A stretch of 64,000 nucleotides of DNA from Hirsutella rhossiliensis (Eukaryota > Ascomycota > Sordariomycetes > Hypocreales > Ophiocordycipitaceae). Location of the stretch: contig NW_025408680.1 in assembly GCF_020360975.1 (NCBI RefSeq), positions 744,001-808,000 on the forward strand, in the 5' to 3' direction. Below the pieces are notes generated by a model. The model saw nothing but the letters and a program-made list of their open reading frames with translations. It was not told the DNA's origin and ran no database searches. The position numbers and the translations under genes are program-made. Positions 32,832-45,088 of the stretch are shown one piece after another (position 1 is the first letter of the stretch; the number at the start of each line of letters is the position of its first letter).

Positions 32832-35800
32832 GTTGGGGACTCTTTGTGGTGTTGAGCGGTGAGTTTGGCTTTGCTTGGGTGATGACGCTACAGGAGCCCG
32901 TTCCGTCAAAGACTGTTATACGTGGGCGGCATGGCAGGCGGCGAGTGAGTCAGCGGCCGGAGCGGGGCCTGGATAAAGCGAATGAGTGGGCGTCGGGTCA
33001 GGTGACGATGGATGAGGGAAGAGGACAGCGTGTCTTGATGTATTTGGCGTTGGGCCAGGTGCAATCCCGTAGCTGGACGGCGGGCTGTGGAGGGTCTTTA
33101 TCTAGAGGACACAGTGGTAGGATCGGGGGTGGGATGGGAGGAAGGGGGGGGGGGGTGCCTCAGGCAGGCAAGGGCCGACACGGTACGTACTCCGTACTGA
33201 CTACGGATACAGGACACGAAAAAAAGGGGGCCCCCGCCACCAAGGGCAGTTGCGGAGGGGAAGGGACGACGGAGGGGGCTGCGCCATGATTCCAGGGAGG
33301 AGGAGCGAGCGGATACCGCTTAGCTTCAGGGGAGTGGAGCGGGGGAAAAGTTTCCAAGTTGCGGGAGCACAGCTATTTTTCACGGCATGCGCTTGGCAGT
33401 AGGTATCCGTATCTCGCCAGGGGAAGGCAAGCACCGAGAGGGAAGTTGCGAGTAGCGCCTGCCCCAGGCATGGAGACGCTGTGCCTTGGCAACGCTCGGC
33501 GGCAGGCATGCTGAGTTGTGCCTGCCATCCCGAGCCTGGGAGGTTCGAATTCTATCCGCGCCTTCCGGAGGATACAGTGAACTAGTGTCTGTCTTGTCAA
33601 AAGCCGGCAGCCAAGAGAAGGGAGACGCGCAGATCACCACAAGCATGTTGGACGTACTCTACAGCACGGTATTCCCGTATGCTTCTCGTATACCCGTGGT
33701 ACCAAGTAGCTGTGCCCCAGTCCATCCGCATAGCCGGTACTTCGTATTTGCTGAAAAGGAGCGGCTGGAATCGCCCACGCACCTCCCAAGGTTCTCGCCC
33801 CTATTATCTCTAATAAGCAAGTCGCACCTTCCTGTATACACACGAGCCAAAGCAATGAATGCTTTCCCTGGTTTTTGATGCAAGCTGCCGACTTGGACTC
33901 GCGTCCGTCCTGCTTGCTAAGCTTGCTCGCCGCTCAAAGGCAGGGAGCACTCCCTCCTCCAAGGGCCTGGATCGCCGAGGGAGACGGCCGAGACATTGGC
34001 CAATCTCGACCCTTTTCGCTCATTCACTGCATTACAAGGCCTGCGACATTCGCATCGACAGACGTTAAACCACCGGGCCTTGCTATTGTTCAGGGCTCTG
34101 ATTCACATTACACAGGCTCGGCATTAAAACCAATGCTTCGGGGATCCAGATAGCTTTTCATGACCAATCCATGGCCAAAATAGTGCTCGACTGCTTCGAA
34201 TCTGTCGACGCATCCCAAAGACGCCGCATCTAGAATAGCCCCCTACTCCCTTATTCATTAGCCCGACTCAGACGCGACCCACGAGCGTCTGAGCGGCAGG
34301 ACTATTCGGATACACAGTAATTACGGATAGGCCCACGGGGAGACCAAGACGGCATATTCCCTTGCGCCCCTGTTCATCTCCTTTCTTCTTTTTCTTTTTT
34401 TCGTACCTGACTTGCATGTTGCACGTCTCCATGTCTCCATGTCTCGCCCTCTCTTGGCGGGCTTTCACAACCACCTTCGGCGGCGTAAGGGAGCGCCCGA
34501 AACGACGGGACGAGGGTTCGGCCCGCCGCCAATCGGGATGGAATCGAAAACCTCGGCCTCGCGCTCGCGCCAGAGACACAGCTAGAAAACAAAACACGAT
34601 GAGAATGAATGCCAAAGGGAAAAGAAAAAACGACGGATGCATGGCATCGCGCTCGTGTGTGCCCCCTGCCTTGGGTAGGGTGAGTGATGGATCGTGGGCA
34701 TTTCCGAACATGAGCAGAACCAAGTATCCGTGGCATCCATCCACCTGCAGACCCTTCAGCTATAGCTAACCCGACACGCGTACTCGGCAAAATGCCATGT
34801 AGTACGGGTGAATGCAGGCACACATACTGTACATTTCACTGGAATAAGTCCCCCGGCCTGAGTAATTAGCAAAGACGTCTTTGTCCAATGTCAGACCGAA
34901 ACATCCCCCCCCCCCCTTCGACTGTCGACTGTCATGGCCGTGGCGCGCAACTTTTGGCCCGTCACGACTAGCTCGTCAAATAGCTTTTGTTGTCATCCGA
35001 TGCTACCGTAGCTGCCCGTCACATTCTCTCGATGCTGTTTGTTTGCCTCCCTGCCGCATCGTCGCATGTCTCGCCTCGTCTCAGTCGAGCCTGTCTGTGC
35101 ATACACTCACTCACTCTCCTGTTGCGGACATAAGAAATTGATTGACCCACCCATCTTCCACTACGCACAGTAGCCATACAGTGCAGTCAGTGTATCCGTA
35201 TGTGTGCGTCCAACGGCTGGCTGTCTGCATGGCCCCTCGCCGCGGGCAACATGAATCGCATCCTGTCCACAGTCAAGGGTCAGGACTCGTACGACGGTAG
35301 CCTGATCTCTCTGCCTGTCCCGCGCGTGCATAAGTTACAGTATTACATGTGCATTACTTGCGGAGTAGCCACACATACAAAACACACACAATGCTGTCGT
35401 GCCGGACGCGGCTCTTCTAGAAGCCCAAACGCTCGTCCAAGCTTCCCAATATACCTCGCGTTTCAGCATCAGTCGGCACCGAGCGTGGGGCCATCGTGAT
35501 GATTCGCAAGGGACCACCTCTCCTTCCGCTCTCCTGAGGATTACGAGCTCTCAGCGCCGGCCCAAACGACGCGATGCGTAAGCGCTTGCAAATGTCGTGC
35601 GTGGGACACATGGCGGCATGCCAGAGCCGTGGTTTGCTTCCACAGAAAAGGCTGGCTGGTTGTGTTGCTTCGCAGCCTTTTCCCGCCGGCCAGGCCAGGA
35701 AATATTGAAGTCAAACAGGACCATGCTTCATCGAGAAACCAACCTCGATGCTGTGAACGGCGGCCACAGAGTGAAATAACTCTGCTGCGCCAACCGCCAA

Positions 35801-36837
35801 GTGATAGGGAGGCTCTCGGCTCCTCCGTCGCCGGCCTCCACTGCGTGCATGTCTGTAACGTCGGGCCCTCCCACGGCGGAGCCCCTCTTCTTTGTCTGCA
35901 CACAGTAGTAAGTACTGTACGCACACATTTACCAGTCTGACCAACATACGATGCTTCGTAGGGAGGGCCATATTAACGTAAGCCCAAGCGAAACGACCCA
36001 GGGATATCAATGCAGCGGCAAGTCAGTTGCGCTGCGTGTGCGCTCTCGCTTATTAGCCTCGAACACACAGATGCTAGGGCTTTATGCGAGCGTAACATAT
36101 GACGAGCCGGGGTCCGACCTGGAGGGCGCGGGTCCTGCTTCGCTCCTCACTGGACCCGTCTGGCCTTTATCAGATCCTTGGCTGCCGTGACCTTTTGCCT
36201 TTGACCCGAGTGTCCCATCGCCGGCTGGCCAGATGGGCGGGCCGTTGGAGCCAAGAGCCCCCCAGTCTTGAAAAAGGCTCATGTGGCACTCTCCGAGATT
36301 GCATGCGATGGGCGTCCGATGCTTGGGGGGGGGGGGCCGAATCATCGGTAAGACGGGTGACGAATGGGCTGAAGAAGGATGCAGAAGCTCCGCGAGGGGG
36401 GCCAGGCAGCCACCAGCTCACCATCAGCATCCCCAAAGCAGCAACACTTCGGTCGAGCCATCATGCAAGTATCTTTTCGGGCAGGACGCTTTTGCAGAAC
36501 AGGCAGGTAGCACAGGAAGAATCAGATGCCCTTGGAGCCGTGCCCCCTGGCTGCTGCCTCTTCCGTACCGCATGTCTGTACGACATCCATCCATCCGTAG
36601 TTGCGTACATAGCTTGTTGGTCCATCCACGCTTATACAGCCGAGGTGCTTCCTTTGCCCCGGCACAACCGGAGTAGATAATGGACATTGGGGGTCCCTTG
36701 GCTAGCCGTGTCTCGGTCGAGCAAAACCAACGACACTCGGGAACTTTAGCAGTCAATCACTTGATAAAAAGGGCCGGGCCGGGAAAAACGGTCGCAGGAG
36801 ATCAGGGGCGAAGGCGGCGACTGCTCTTGCAACCACG
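32832..36837. other. 4-kb gene-free divergent region (hacA and GMC oxidoreductase promoters)
   Basis: This holds the hacA promoter and leader on the left and the GMC oxidoreductase promoter on the right. Notable: a 9-codon upstream ORF near hacA, G-runs near 33140 and 36330, a C-run near 34905, and poly-purine tracts near 34380. No gene is supported. Confidence 0.5.
32906..32932 (-). promoter_or_regulatory. Upstream ORF in the hacA leader
   Basis: ATG at 32932, seven further codons and a TGA at 32906, encoding MPPTYNSL, 74 bp before the hacA ATG. Upstream ORFs in the leader are a known means of limiting HacA translation in other filamentous fungi. Whether this one lies inside the transcript is inferred. 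Confidence 0.5.
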
Positions 36838-39165
36838 ATGAAGACGACGGCGACGATATCGACAGATTCAAACTCGAGGTCGGCGCCGGCCAAGTCGTCA
36901 AAGGCGGCGGCGGCAGCAGCAGTATCGGCACCTCCCTCGCCTCCCCTCACGCCATGCCGCGTCTCGGCCGATGATTTCGCCAAGCAGGCCTTTGACTTCC
37001 TCGTCATCGGCGGCGGCACCGCCGGGCTGGCCGTTGCCTCGCGGCTCGCGGCCGCCACGAGCCCCTCGCTGACCGTCGGCGTCATCGAGGCCGGCGGCGT
37101 CGTCGCCTCGTCGTCCCGCGACCATGTCGAGATCCCCGCCATGTACGGCCGCGCTCTCGGCGGATGCCATGACTGGGGCTTTGAGACGGCGCCGCAGGCC
37201 GGGCTCCGCGGCCGGAGCCTCCCCTGGCCCCGGGGCAAGGTGCTCGGCGGCACCAGCGCCCTCAACTTCATGACCTGGAACCGTGCCAGCCGGGCCGACT
37301 ACGACGCCTGGGAGGCGCTTGGCAATGCCGGATGGGGCTGGGATGACTTGCTGTGAGTCGTTTCCTTTGCGCATCCCTTCTTCCCCCCCTTTCCCGTCTC
37401 CCTTGTCGTGGTGGGCGCGGCGTAACTGCACATGTCGTTCGTACATGCATGACCCGACCACCCTGTGTAACAGGAAGCCCTTTCTTGTCCAGGCGCCAGC
37501 CTCCATATGGCCGAGACCATGAATGGCCCGTCTCTCTGTATCTCGCACCGCCGCTGCGCCTGTCCCATGTGCATGTACAGCCACCCATCTGCATCCCTAA
37601 ACTTGACTGACACAAAGTGCCGTCCTCCACCCTCTCTCCAGACCCTGCTTCAAGCAGTCGGAGACGTTTCACCCGCCGAGCAAGGCCCTCGCGGGCGAGC
37701 ATGATGTCTCGCACGATCCGGGCCTCTTTGGCTCCTCGGGCCCCATCCAGGTATCCTACTCGACCGACTACTCCCCCTCTCACCGGCTGTGGCATCGCAC
37801 CCTCCACGCCCTCGGCATTGCCACTAACCCAGCCCACGTCGGCGGCTCCAACGTGGGTGTCTGGACAAACGTCAACGCCGTCGACCCTCGCACCGCCAGC
37901 CGCTCTTACGCGACCAGCTACTGCGCCTCGTCGCCACCCAACCTGCACATATTGACCGATGCCACTGTCCATCGCATCATCCTCGCCCAGGATAGAGGCG
38001 AGTGCAGAGCAACGGGCGTGCGCTTCGCGTGCCAAGGCAGGGAGCATGTGGCACTCGCATCTCGCGAGGTTATCCTGTCGGCCGGAACCGTGAGCTCGCC
38101 GCAGATTCTCGAGCTATCCGGGATAGGCGACCCAGGGGTACTGTCTCGGGCCGGCGTGCCTGTCGTTGTCGAGAACCCGAGGGTTGGGGAGAACCTCCAG
38201 GACCACCTCAGTGAGTCTAGACACGAGTCTGGCAGACGCGTGGAAAGGTCTGCTAAGACGACGCCGTAGTGCTGCCCATGGTCTTTGAAGTCGACCCCGA
38301 TCTCGAAAATCCGGACAAGCTCAAACAAGACGAGTCGATGGCGGCCGCTGCGATGGAAAGATACGTCAGGGACCGCAACGGGCCTCTCACGGTGCTGCCC
38401 TGCTCCATGGCCTATGTGCCGTTCAACCACTTCGTCTCGGACGAGAGGCTGGCTGCCATGTCGCGTCAGGCTGGGGAGCTGGCGGCCTTTGACGCCGACA
38501 AGCGACCCGTCTTGCAGCAGCGGCTCGACGGCACGGCCAACTTGGGCCAGGTCGAGTACATCTTCGACCTCGGCAACTGGAGCACACGCTTCCAGGGCAC
38601 CGAGGGGAAGCAATACGGCACCATGCTGCTGATGCTGCAGTATCCCTTCTCCGTCGGCTCCATCCACATCCGTCCCGGGGCGACGCCCGAGGACCAACCC
38701 GTCATCGACCCGGGATACTACGCCGGAGCCCACGGCCAGCTCGATCTGCAGGCCATGAAAGAGGGCGCCCGGTTCGCGGCCAGAATCACTGCCACGGAGC
38801 CACTGGCCGGAATCATGCGCGGCGCGGCGTCGCCCCCGGCCTCGACAGTGAGCGACGAGCACCGACTGAAGGAGTGGATCGCGGACAACACGATGACGGA
38901 CTGGCACCCCGTGGGCACCTGCGGCATGGGCGGCCGCGCAGGCATCGAAGGCGGCGTCGTCGACGAGCGGCTGCGCGTGTACGGCGTCAGGGGCCTGAGG
39001 GTGGTGGACGCGAGCGTCATGCCGCTGCAGATCAGCGCACATCTGCAGGCGACGGTTTACGCCATTGCCGAGAAGGCGGCTCGCATGATTCTTGACGATG
39101 TCGGCGAGGAAACGGAGGCCGGGGCAGCATCAATGGGCAAGGTGGAGGAGGGGATGAAGTGTTGA
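36838..39165 (+). CDS. GMC-family FAD oxidoreductase (choline/alcohol dehydrogenase-like)
   Basis: Three exons (36838-37352, 37642-38210, 38270-39165) give 659 residues. The FAD dinucleotide fold is [19 protein letters not shown] (glycines 58-63). GMC signature 1 is [14 protein letters not shown] (about 132-145); signature 2 is [15 protein letters not shown] (about 317-331). The catalytic His is in [12 protein letters not shown] (about 572), and a second His rather than Asn occurs in the pair position, [16 protein letters not shown] (about 618). The first 50 residues are Ala/Ser-rich with no clear signal peptide, so it may be cytosolic. The substrate is unknown. It is convergent with the NCS1 permease gene. 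Confidence 0.92.
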
Positions 39166-39569
39166 CTCTGGGCGGGAACCACGCATTGTAGCCATAGTTT
39201 CGATTGCCCGGATAAAGACGTAGAGACTCGGAGATGGAGCGCAATAACTGTAGAGCTTACGGGGCGAAATAGAGAGTCGTACAGAGAAGGTTGCCTTAGT
39301 GTATGTAGATTATGCTTCTTGCTGGAGATGGTCGGGTAGCATTTCTTTACACCTACGGAGCACGGGAAAAGTTTAAGCCGCCGCGGATACAAATCTGCCT
39401 CCTCGTCACGTCGTTCATCATGATGTCGAGACAACCAATCCAATCCCCCGACGCCGTCGCAGTCAAAGAGAGAACAGCCCCCGTCCCACCGAATCGAGAG
39501 CCATCGTGAAGGAGGCAAAGAAAGAAAAGGAGAGCAGGGCCTGGACGGTGGTCCCGCATGGCTCCATCC
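39166..39569. other. Intergenic between convergent genes
   Basis: 404 bp of 3' flanks; nothing recognised. Confidence 0.5.
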
Positions 39570-41225
39570 TCAGCGGCCGACCAGCTTGAGCTCGAGGTGC
39601 CGCAGCGGCGCAAATGTGACGAGGGTAAAGCCGCATCCGATCCATAAGCCAACATCGGCCGTCGCCGCCAACTTGGCCAGCGGGCCGACATACCAGGCTT
39701 GGCTCATGCCGAGGACCGCGCCGACCCAGCCGAGCAGGAAGGCGGCGAGGGCGGCCCAGCCGGCGGGTAGATGAGCGCGGTCCTCGCAGCGAGACCAGTC
39801 AAAGGCCTCGGCGACGCGGCGGCGGCGGAAGAGGAGGTGCTCCTCGAGCACGATGACGACCATGATGACGACCCAGTAGCCCATGAGGGCGAGGAAGTTT
39901 TGGAAGATGAGGAACAGGTGCTCGCGGCCGGCGACGGCCAGCACCAGCTCGACAAGCACCAGCAGCGACGACCAGACCCAGCGCGGCACCGCCTTGCCGT
40001 AGCGGCCGAGCGTCTGGCAGCCGAGCGCGGCCGAGTAGGTGCTGGGAATCGAGTTTGCAATGACGCCCAGGGCGACGACGACGGAGCAGAAGCGCCCGAA
40101 GCCGCCAAGGGGCTCGTAGCCGGCGACAATGAGGGCGCCCGAGCTGACGCCGTTGGCGGCGGACCAGGCCGGCATGTTGGCGACGCCCGTGCCGAGGCCA
40201 ATGGCGATGAGATAGACGAGGCAAAAGGCGGTCCAGAGGCCCACGAGCGTCAGGCAAAAGATCTTGAGGCGCGACGTCTTCTCCGGGTAGTAGACGTAAA
40301 AGTCGGACGCGGCGGCGGCCCACGAGTTAGGCACGTACAGGCAGATGTTGAAAAAGGACAGGCGCTGGGCGGCCAGCAGCGCGCCCTGGGCCTTGGACGT
40401 GGACGAGGCGTCAAAGTAGGGGCCCGCGACGCCGATGAGGACGAAGAGGGCGAGCACCTGGGGCAGCCACGAATAGCGCTCGTACCGGTGGAAGAGGGCC
40501 ATTCCGAAGACGGCGACGACCCAGCACACGACGGAGACGACGACGATGCCGACGACGATGGTCATTCGGCCGCCGCTGACGGCCGACAGCACCTGACCGC
40601 CTATGATGCCGTCAATGGTGGCGTAGCCGACCATGAGGACCACGTTGAGGAAGCAGGGGATCTTGGAGGGCCAATATCCCATGAAGAAGCGCAGCACAAC
40701 CTGTCAAGGCCGTGTTGGTCGGCCGACGAGTGAGAGAGGGACGAGGAGTGGACTGACCATGGTGCGGTTCCCGCTCTGCGGCCCCCAGATGCTCATGTAG
40801 GCCGTCGTCAGGCTGCCGACCAAGGCGCCCGAGACGGCCAGCAGGGCGCAGTCGAGGAATCCGAGGTTGAGTACCAGCGGACCGAGCATGGCGGCCGCCA
40901 GGTTGTTGAGCGAGATGTTTGCGCTGAACCACATGATGGCAACCTGCATATCGTCGGAAAGACTGGGCGGGCGGCGCTCCTCGGGCGGCACGCGGGCGAT
41001 TCCGCGGGCCTCAAAGCCGGCCAGGCCCTCGATACGGGCATTGAACGCCCCGAGCCGAGACGGAACGGTGGCGGCCGGGCGGGCGACGCCATTGCGGCCG
41101 GGCGGCGAGACGGCCGACTCGGCATCCGTGGCCGAGGGTGCTGGGCTCAGGGCTGCGCCCTTTTCGTCGTCGAACAGCTCGGCCGTGCCCTTGGGCGATG
41201 CCGAGATCCGGCCCTGTGCCGTCAT
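39570..41225 (-). CDS. NCS1-family nucleobase permease (purine-cytosine permease-like)
   Basis: Two exons (41225-40758 and 40700-39570) give 532 residues with about 12 membrane helices. Family blocks: GIARVPPEERRPPSLSDDM, MWFSANISLNNLAAAMLGP, FLDCALLAVSGALVGSLTTA, SIWGPQSGNRTM, MGYWPSKIPCFLNVVLMVGY, LSFFNICLYVPNSWAAAASD, PRWVWSSLLVLVEL and LMGYWVVIMVVIVLEEHLLF. These are typical of the Fcy-type branch that carries cytosine, adenine, guanine or hypoxanthine across the plasma membrane. The N-terminal 75 residues are cytosolic. The start at 41225 gives the shortest plausible tail; in-frame upstream codons exist without family character. Confidence 0.93.
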
Positions 41226-44200
41226 GGTTTTCGTCGTGGTGGGCTGGGAGGACCAACACACACACCTCCGCCCCCCCCTTTTTACCTCTTGCTCGAAGCC
41301 TTTGCTATGCAGCGGCCCTACCACGCCGCTTCCGTTCTGAGAAGCAAGACGGGACGCAAAGAGGGAAAATGGTGAATGGCGGAGACAGGTCGACGGGCAG
41401 ATGACGATCTTGGTCGTGGTTGGTTGGTGGTGAGACAGACTGCTCTTGGTTCCTTAGCGTTAACACAGTGCCGGACAAGACAATCCAGAGCCTCTTCCAG
41501 CTCGGTCCTCGTCGGTGAAGAGTCCGATGGAAAGCTGCAATGGAACGCTCTCAGAGGAAGAGGGAGGGGGGGAAGAGGAGGAAGGGGAGAGAGTAGAGCG
41601 GGAGGCGCGGGGTGAGGAAGGATAGGGTTTATGCCTGGGAGAGCTGGAAGGGCTCTTGGGCAACGAAGAACAAGACCCAGCCTTGCGACGGACGGAGGGA
41701 CGGAGGGACGGACGAGTAAGAAGGGGGATGACGGGCTTTTGACCCTCGATCCAACAACACATGGCGTGCATGCACACCACCATGTACGTCCATACATATA
41801 TACGTGCGTTGCCTGACTTACATACATAGCCATGCCATATACATACATACAGCCGCCAGAGAGGGAAAAACCATGTTTGCTGCATGCATCATGGGTAGCA
41901 TGTAGGTATGTGTGTGTGTATGTAATATGCATGTATGTAAGTGGACGCAGGCTTGGCCGCGTCTGGGTGGAGAAGAGGAGGCTCTCTCGAGACGACGCTC
42001 TCCCACTCCGCCCTGCCGAAGGATGCGACAAGCGGCGATGCGACAAGCGGCGTAACCAAGGTGGCCCGGCCGCGGCCGTTGCTCTGGGCCCCGGGTGGAG
42101 AGAGAGGGACGCCGCTGCCCCAGCGAACCTTGCCGAAGGAGCAAAACAAGCCTGGTGAGCCGCCGAGGTGCCCCGGGAGAGAGAGAGCGGGCGGGCGACG
42201 GGGCCATCGGGCAGCCCTGTCTCTCGTCGGGTTTGCCCCCTTCTCGCTCTGCCGCGCCCGTGGCCTGCCGCGAACCACGCCGCCGGGCCGTGAAACACGT
42301 TTGCCACCTCGACGGCGGGCCGGGAATCTGCGTGCGTCGCTCGCTGCCAGGCACGGTGCCGGCTTGGTCGTCAGCCGTGGAGGGCAGACATCAAAGACAG
42401 ACAACGCGGTGAGAGTGAGAGTGCGCGTGAGAGAGGGAGGGGATGCGGCAACGACCAGCCCGTTCCGCCCCGTCGTCTCGCCTCCATCTGTCTCGCGCCC
42501 ACCGCCGCAGAGACAGGAAAAGGAAGAAGGAAGAAGAAAGGGCCAAATGCGGGGTGCGCAGCAGCAGCATCTGGCGGGGGCGAGGGACGGGTAAGGTAGG
42601 GGAGGGGGGGTTCCAGAAGGAGTCGACATATTCCCACATAGCTCCATACATACACATATACAGTATGCATAGCGTTGTACAGCATGCGCTGTATGGATGG
42701 ACCGCAGCTGGCCCCCGGTGAAACAAGCCCGCGCGGCTGACGAGAGGCGAAGGCGAGAAGAGGCGAGGCCGGACGTGGTGGATGGTCAATGGGCTGATGA
42801 TGCCCGGCTTCTCTGCATGGACAAGGAAACAAGCCCATGCATACTCCGTATGTCGGACGCGTTTGCACCAACAGATTCGTCCATGGCCGTTTCGCCATTG
42901 CGCGCAGCGGCCGCAGGAGGCCGAGGACGGATGGCGAGGCCTGTTTGCGCACCGAGCACGTACACCACCACTATGCAATGCAGTGTAATTAATGCGCCGG
43001 ATAGGTACAGCGGGCGTAACTCGTTCTGCATGTGCGGCCGGAGCATAAGCTCTATCGAGCCGTCTCGCGTTTCACCTACCGAGAGGATATTCCCATCCAC
43101 CCTCCGCTGCAAGACCGAGGACGAGCGTCGACATCGGCCGTCGTTGCCGGCGGGAGCGCGGGAACACGAGGGGGGAAGAGGAGTGATTGATAGCATTTGG
43201 TTGTCAGAGGCGGACAGGGGGGGCCTTGGACTGGCAAAGAGAGCCAGAGAGAGAGAGAGTGTGTGTGTGTTGATGCAAGACGGGCGGGCGGATGCGCTGC
43301 GACGGGACGAGATGCTTCGGCGCGGCACTTTGATGCTCGAACTCGTATTTTCCGCCTCTCCCACCTGTCCCCGGCTCTGCTATCCGCATGCCGTATCCGT
43401 ACACACGCAGCCGTCGTCTCTGCCTCGTCCCGTAGTTCAACCATCTGCCTTGGCGAGATAAGCTCGGCATCCATCCGTCTTACGGATACACACCGTTGGG
43501 CCAGCTCCGCAGGGCGGCGTTTTGCCTTTCGGTCCCTTGCTCGCGCAGCAGGACATTCAATGCCTCTTGGTCTGCTGCGTGGGGGGCATCGGGCCGGGTA
43601 TTTCGACGCCGGCCGGCTGGAATGCAAGGGGGAGAGGGTGCTTGATGGCTTTTTGTGAGCTGGAGCCGTGTAAGCGAGCGAGCAACATGGCGAAATGGGG
43701 CAAGACGACACAGCCGGAGACGGGCATAAAAAGAAAAAAAAGAAAAAAAACTTGCATTGACACACGGTGGAGATGCGAGTCGCCTTGGCCCACCGCGGTC
43801 CGTGTCCTCCATGTCCGGCCCGGCCCGGCCTGTCTCTCCCTGGTCCCCCCCGCGCCGGCTTACTGTGCTGTATTAATTAATACTCCCAGTACGGATCCAG
43901 CCATGTTTCCTTTCCCTTTTCCCTCCTCCCCTTGTCCTGCTGTGTGTCCTGGGGCCACGGGTGCAAATGGCATTGCATGCTTCTGGCCGACGCCGTGGCT
44001 GTCCATGCATGGAGTCCATGTATGGACATACTTGTGCATGTGCGTACAGCAAGGAAATGCGCCCATCATCGCGACTGAATATATGGGGTATCAAAGGGAC
44101 GCTGCAGCAGAGTCTTGTTTGGTTGCTCGCGTGCGTGCTGCGGCTGCTTGCATGCAGGCATCCCGTGAAGCCACGGCATGGGGAGCGAGGTGGCTGGCAT

Positions 44201-45088
44201 CGCATCGCTCGACTGTCCCTTGCTCAGCCGCCCGCCCCGTCGAAGCCCTGCCATGGCTGCCAGATGCAGTAAACCACTCACAGCCTCGAGTCGACAGTCG
44301 CCTGCCCGTCGGATGCTTCGACCCATAAGCAGCCCCCTTCGACTGACCGTGGCTTGCCATACTCTCTCACGCCCACGACTGTCTCTCGTCTCTTCGCCGC
44401 CGCCGCCGCCGCCACCACCACACCCACCCCGTCTTTTCCCAGACGGGCAATCTTCTCGGTCGCGCGGGGGGAGCCAGACTGCCTCACTCGGCCCACGGAT
44501 GGCCGCATTCGGCAGCTGACGACGTAGGTGCCCGTCATATTCTCGTCCACGCCTCCCATCCCGCCATCCATCATCTGCCGGCAACGTGCTCACAGCGCAG
44601 GCGGCATGTAAAACTCACATCCAATGTCACGACCCCCGCCAAGACCGGAGCGTAGCACTTCACATCATCAACATTGCATCCCCCCCTCCCCCCCGTGACG
44701 CATTGGCTGCTTCACATCCACGAGTACAAGACGTCTGCATGACAAAGGGAAATGCTTCTCAAGCCTGTGGGGAGTTTGGATGCCGCCGCCAGGCTCACAC
44801 TTCTGGCCTACCAACGCACAGACCGTCGCACAACATGCCCCTCTCCTCCCAGGGTGCCCCGATGCCATCATCGCACGTCGTAGGGTTACGTCAAGCTCCA
44901 GGGATCTCGCTCGCTCGGGAGCAACCGCGTGCGCGCCAAGCGACCCTGCTCGCTCATCAGTCATGTCGATGCTGTCCATGTAAGCTCATCAGAGCAAACA
45001 ATTCTTTCCGCCGAGCCTCACCCCCTTTTCCTTTGTCACCCTCCCTCCAAAGTCCAAGCTGGCTTTCGTGCCTGGCTGGCACGGCTTG
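41226..45088. other. 3.9-kb gene-free region rich in simple repeats
   Basis: This lies between the NCS1 permease start and the 3' end of the rhodopsin-domain gene, both on the minus strand. It contains CATA-type runs (41785-41945 and 42645-42665), a 15-bp duplication at 42022-42051, GA/TG dinucleotide runs at 43241-43271, and poly-A near 43730. Long open frames on both strands are compositional. Confidence 0.5.
42022..42051. repeat. 15-bp direct tandem duplication
   Basis: Two perfect adjacent copies of GATGCGACAAGCGGC. Confidence 0.9.

Noticed and set aside
33130..33170. G-run as a possible telomere or G-quadruplex signal
   Set aside because: Homopolymer of G without TTAGGG units; similar G-runs occur elsewhere in the gaps of this window.
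33530..33560. GGTTCGAATTC, resembling a tRNA T-loop
   Set aside because: The flanking bases do not form a T-stem and no A-box lies upstream.
41318..42647. Several 180-330-codon frames on both strands
   Set aside because: Low-complexity sequence with CATA runs; no domains, no splice-consistent extension.
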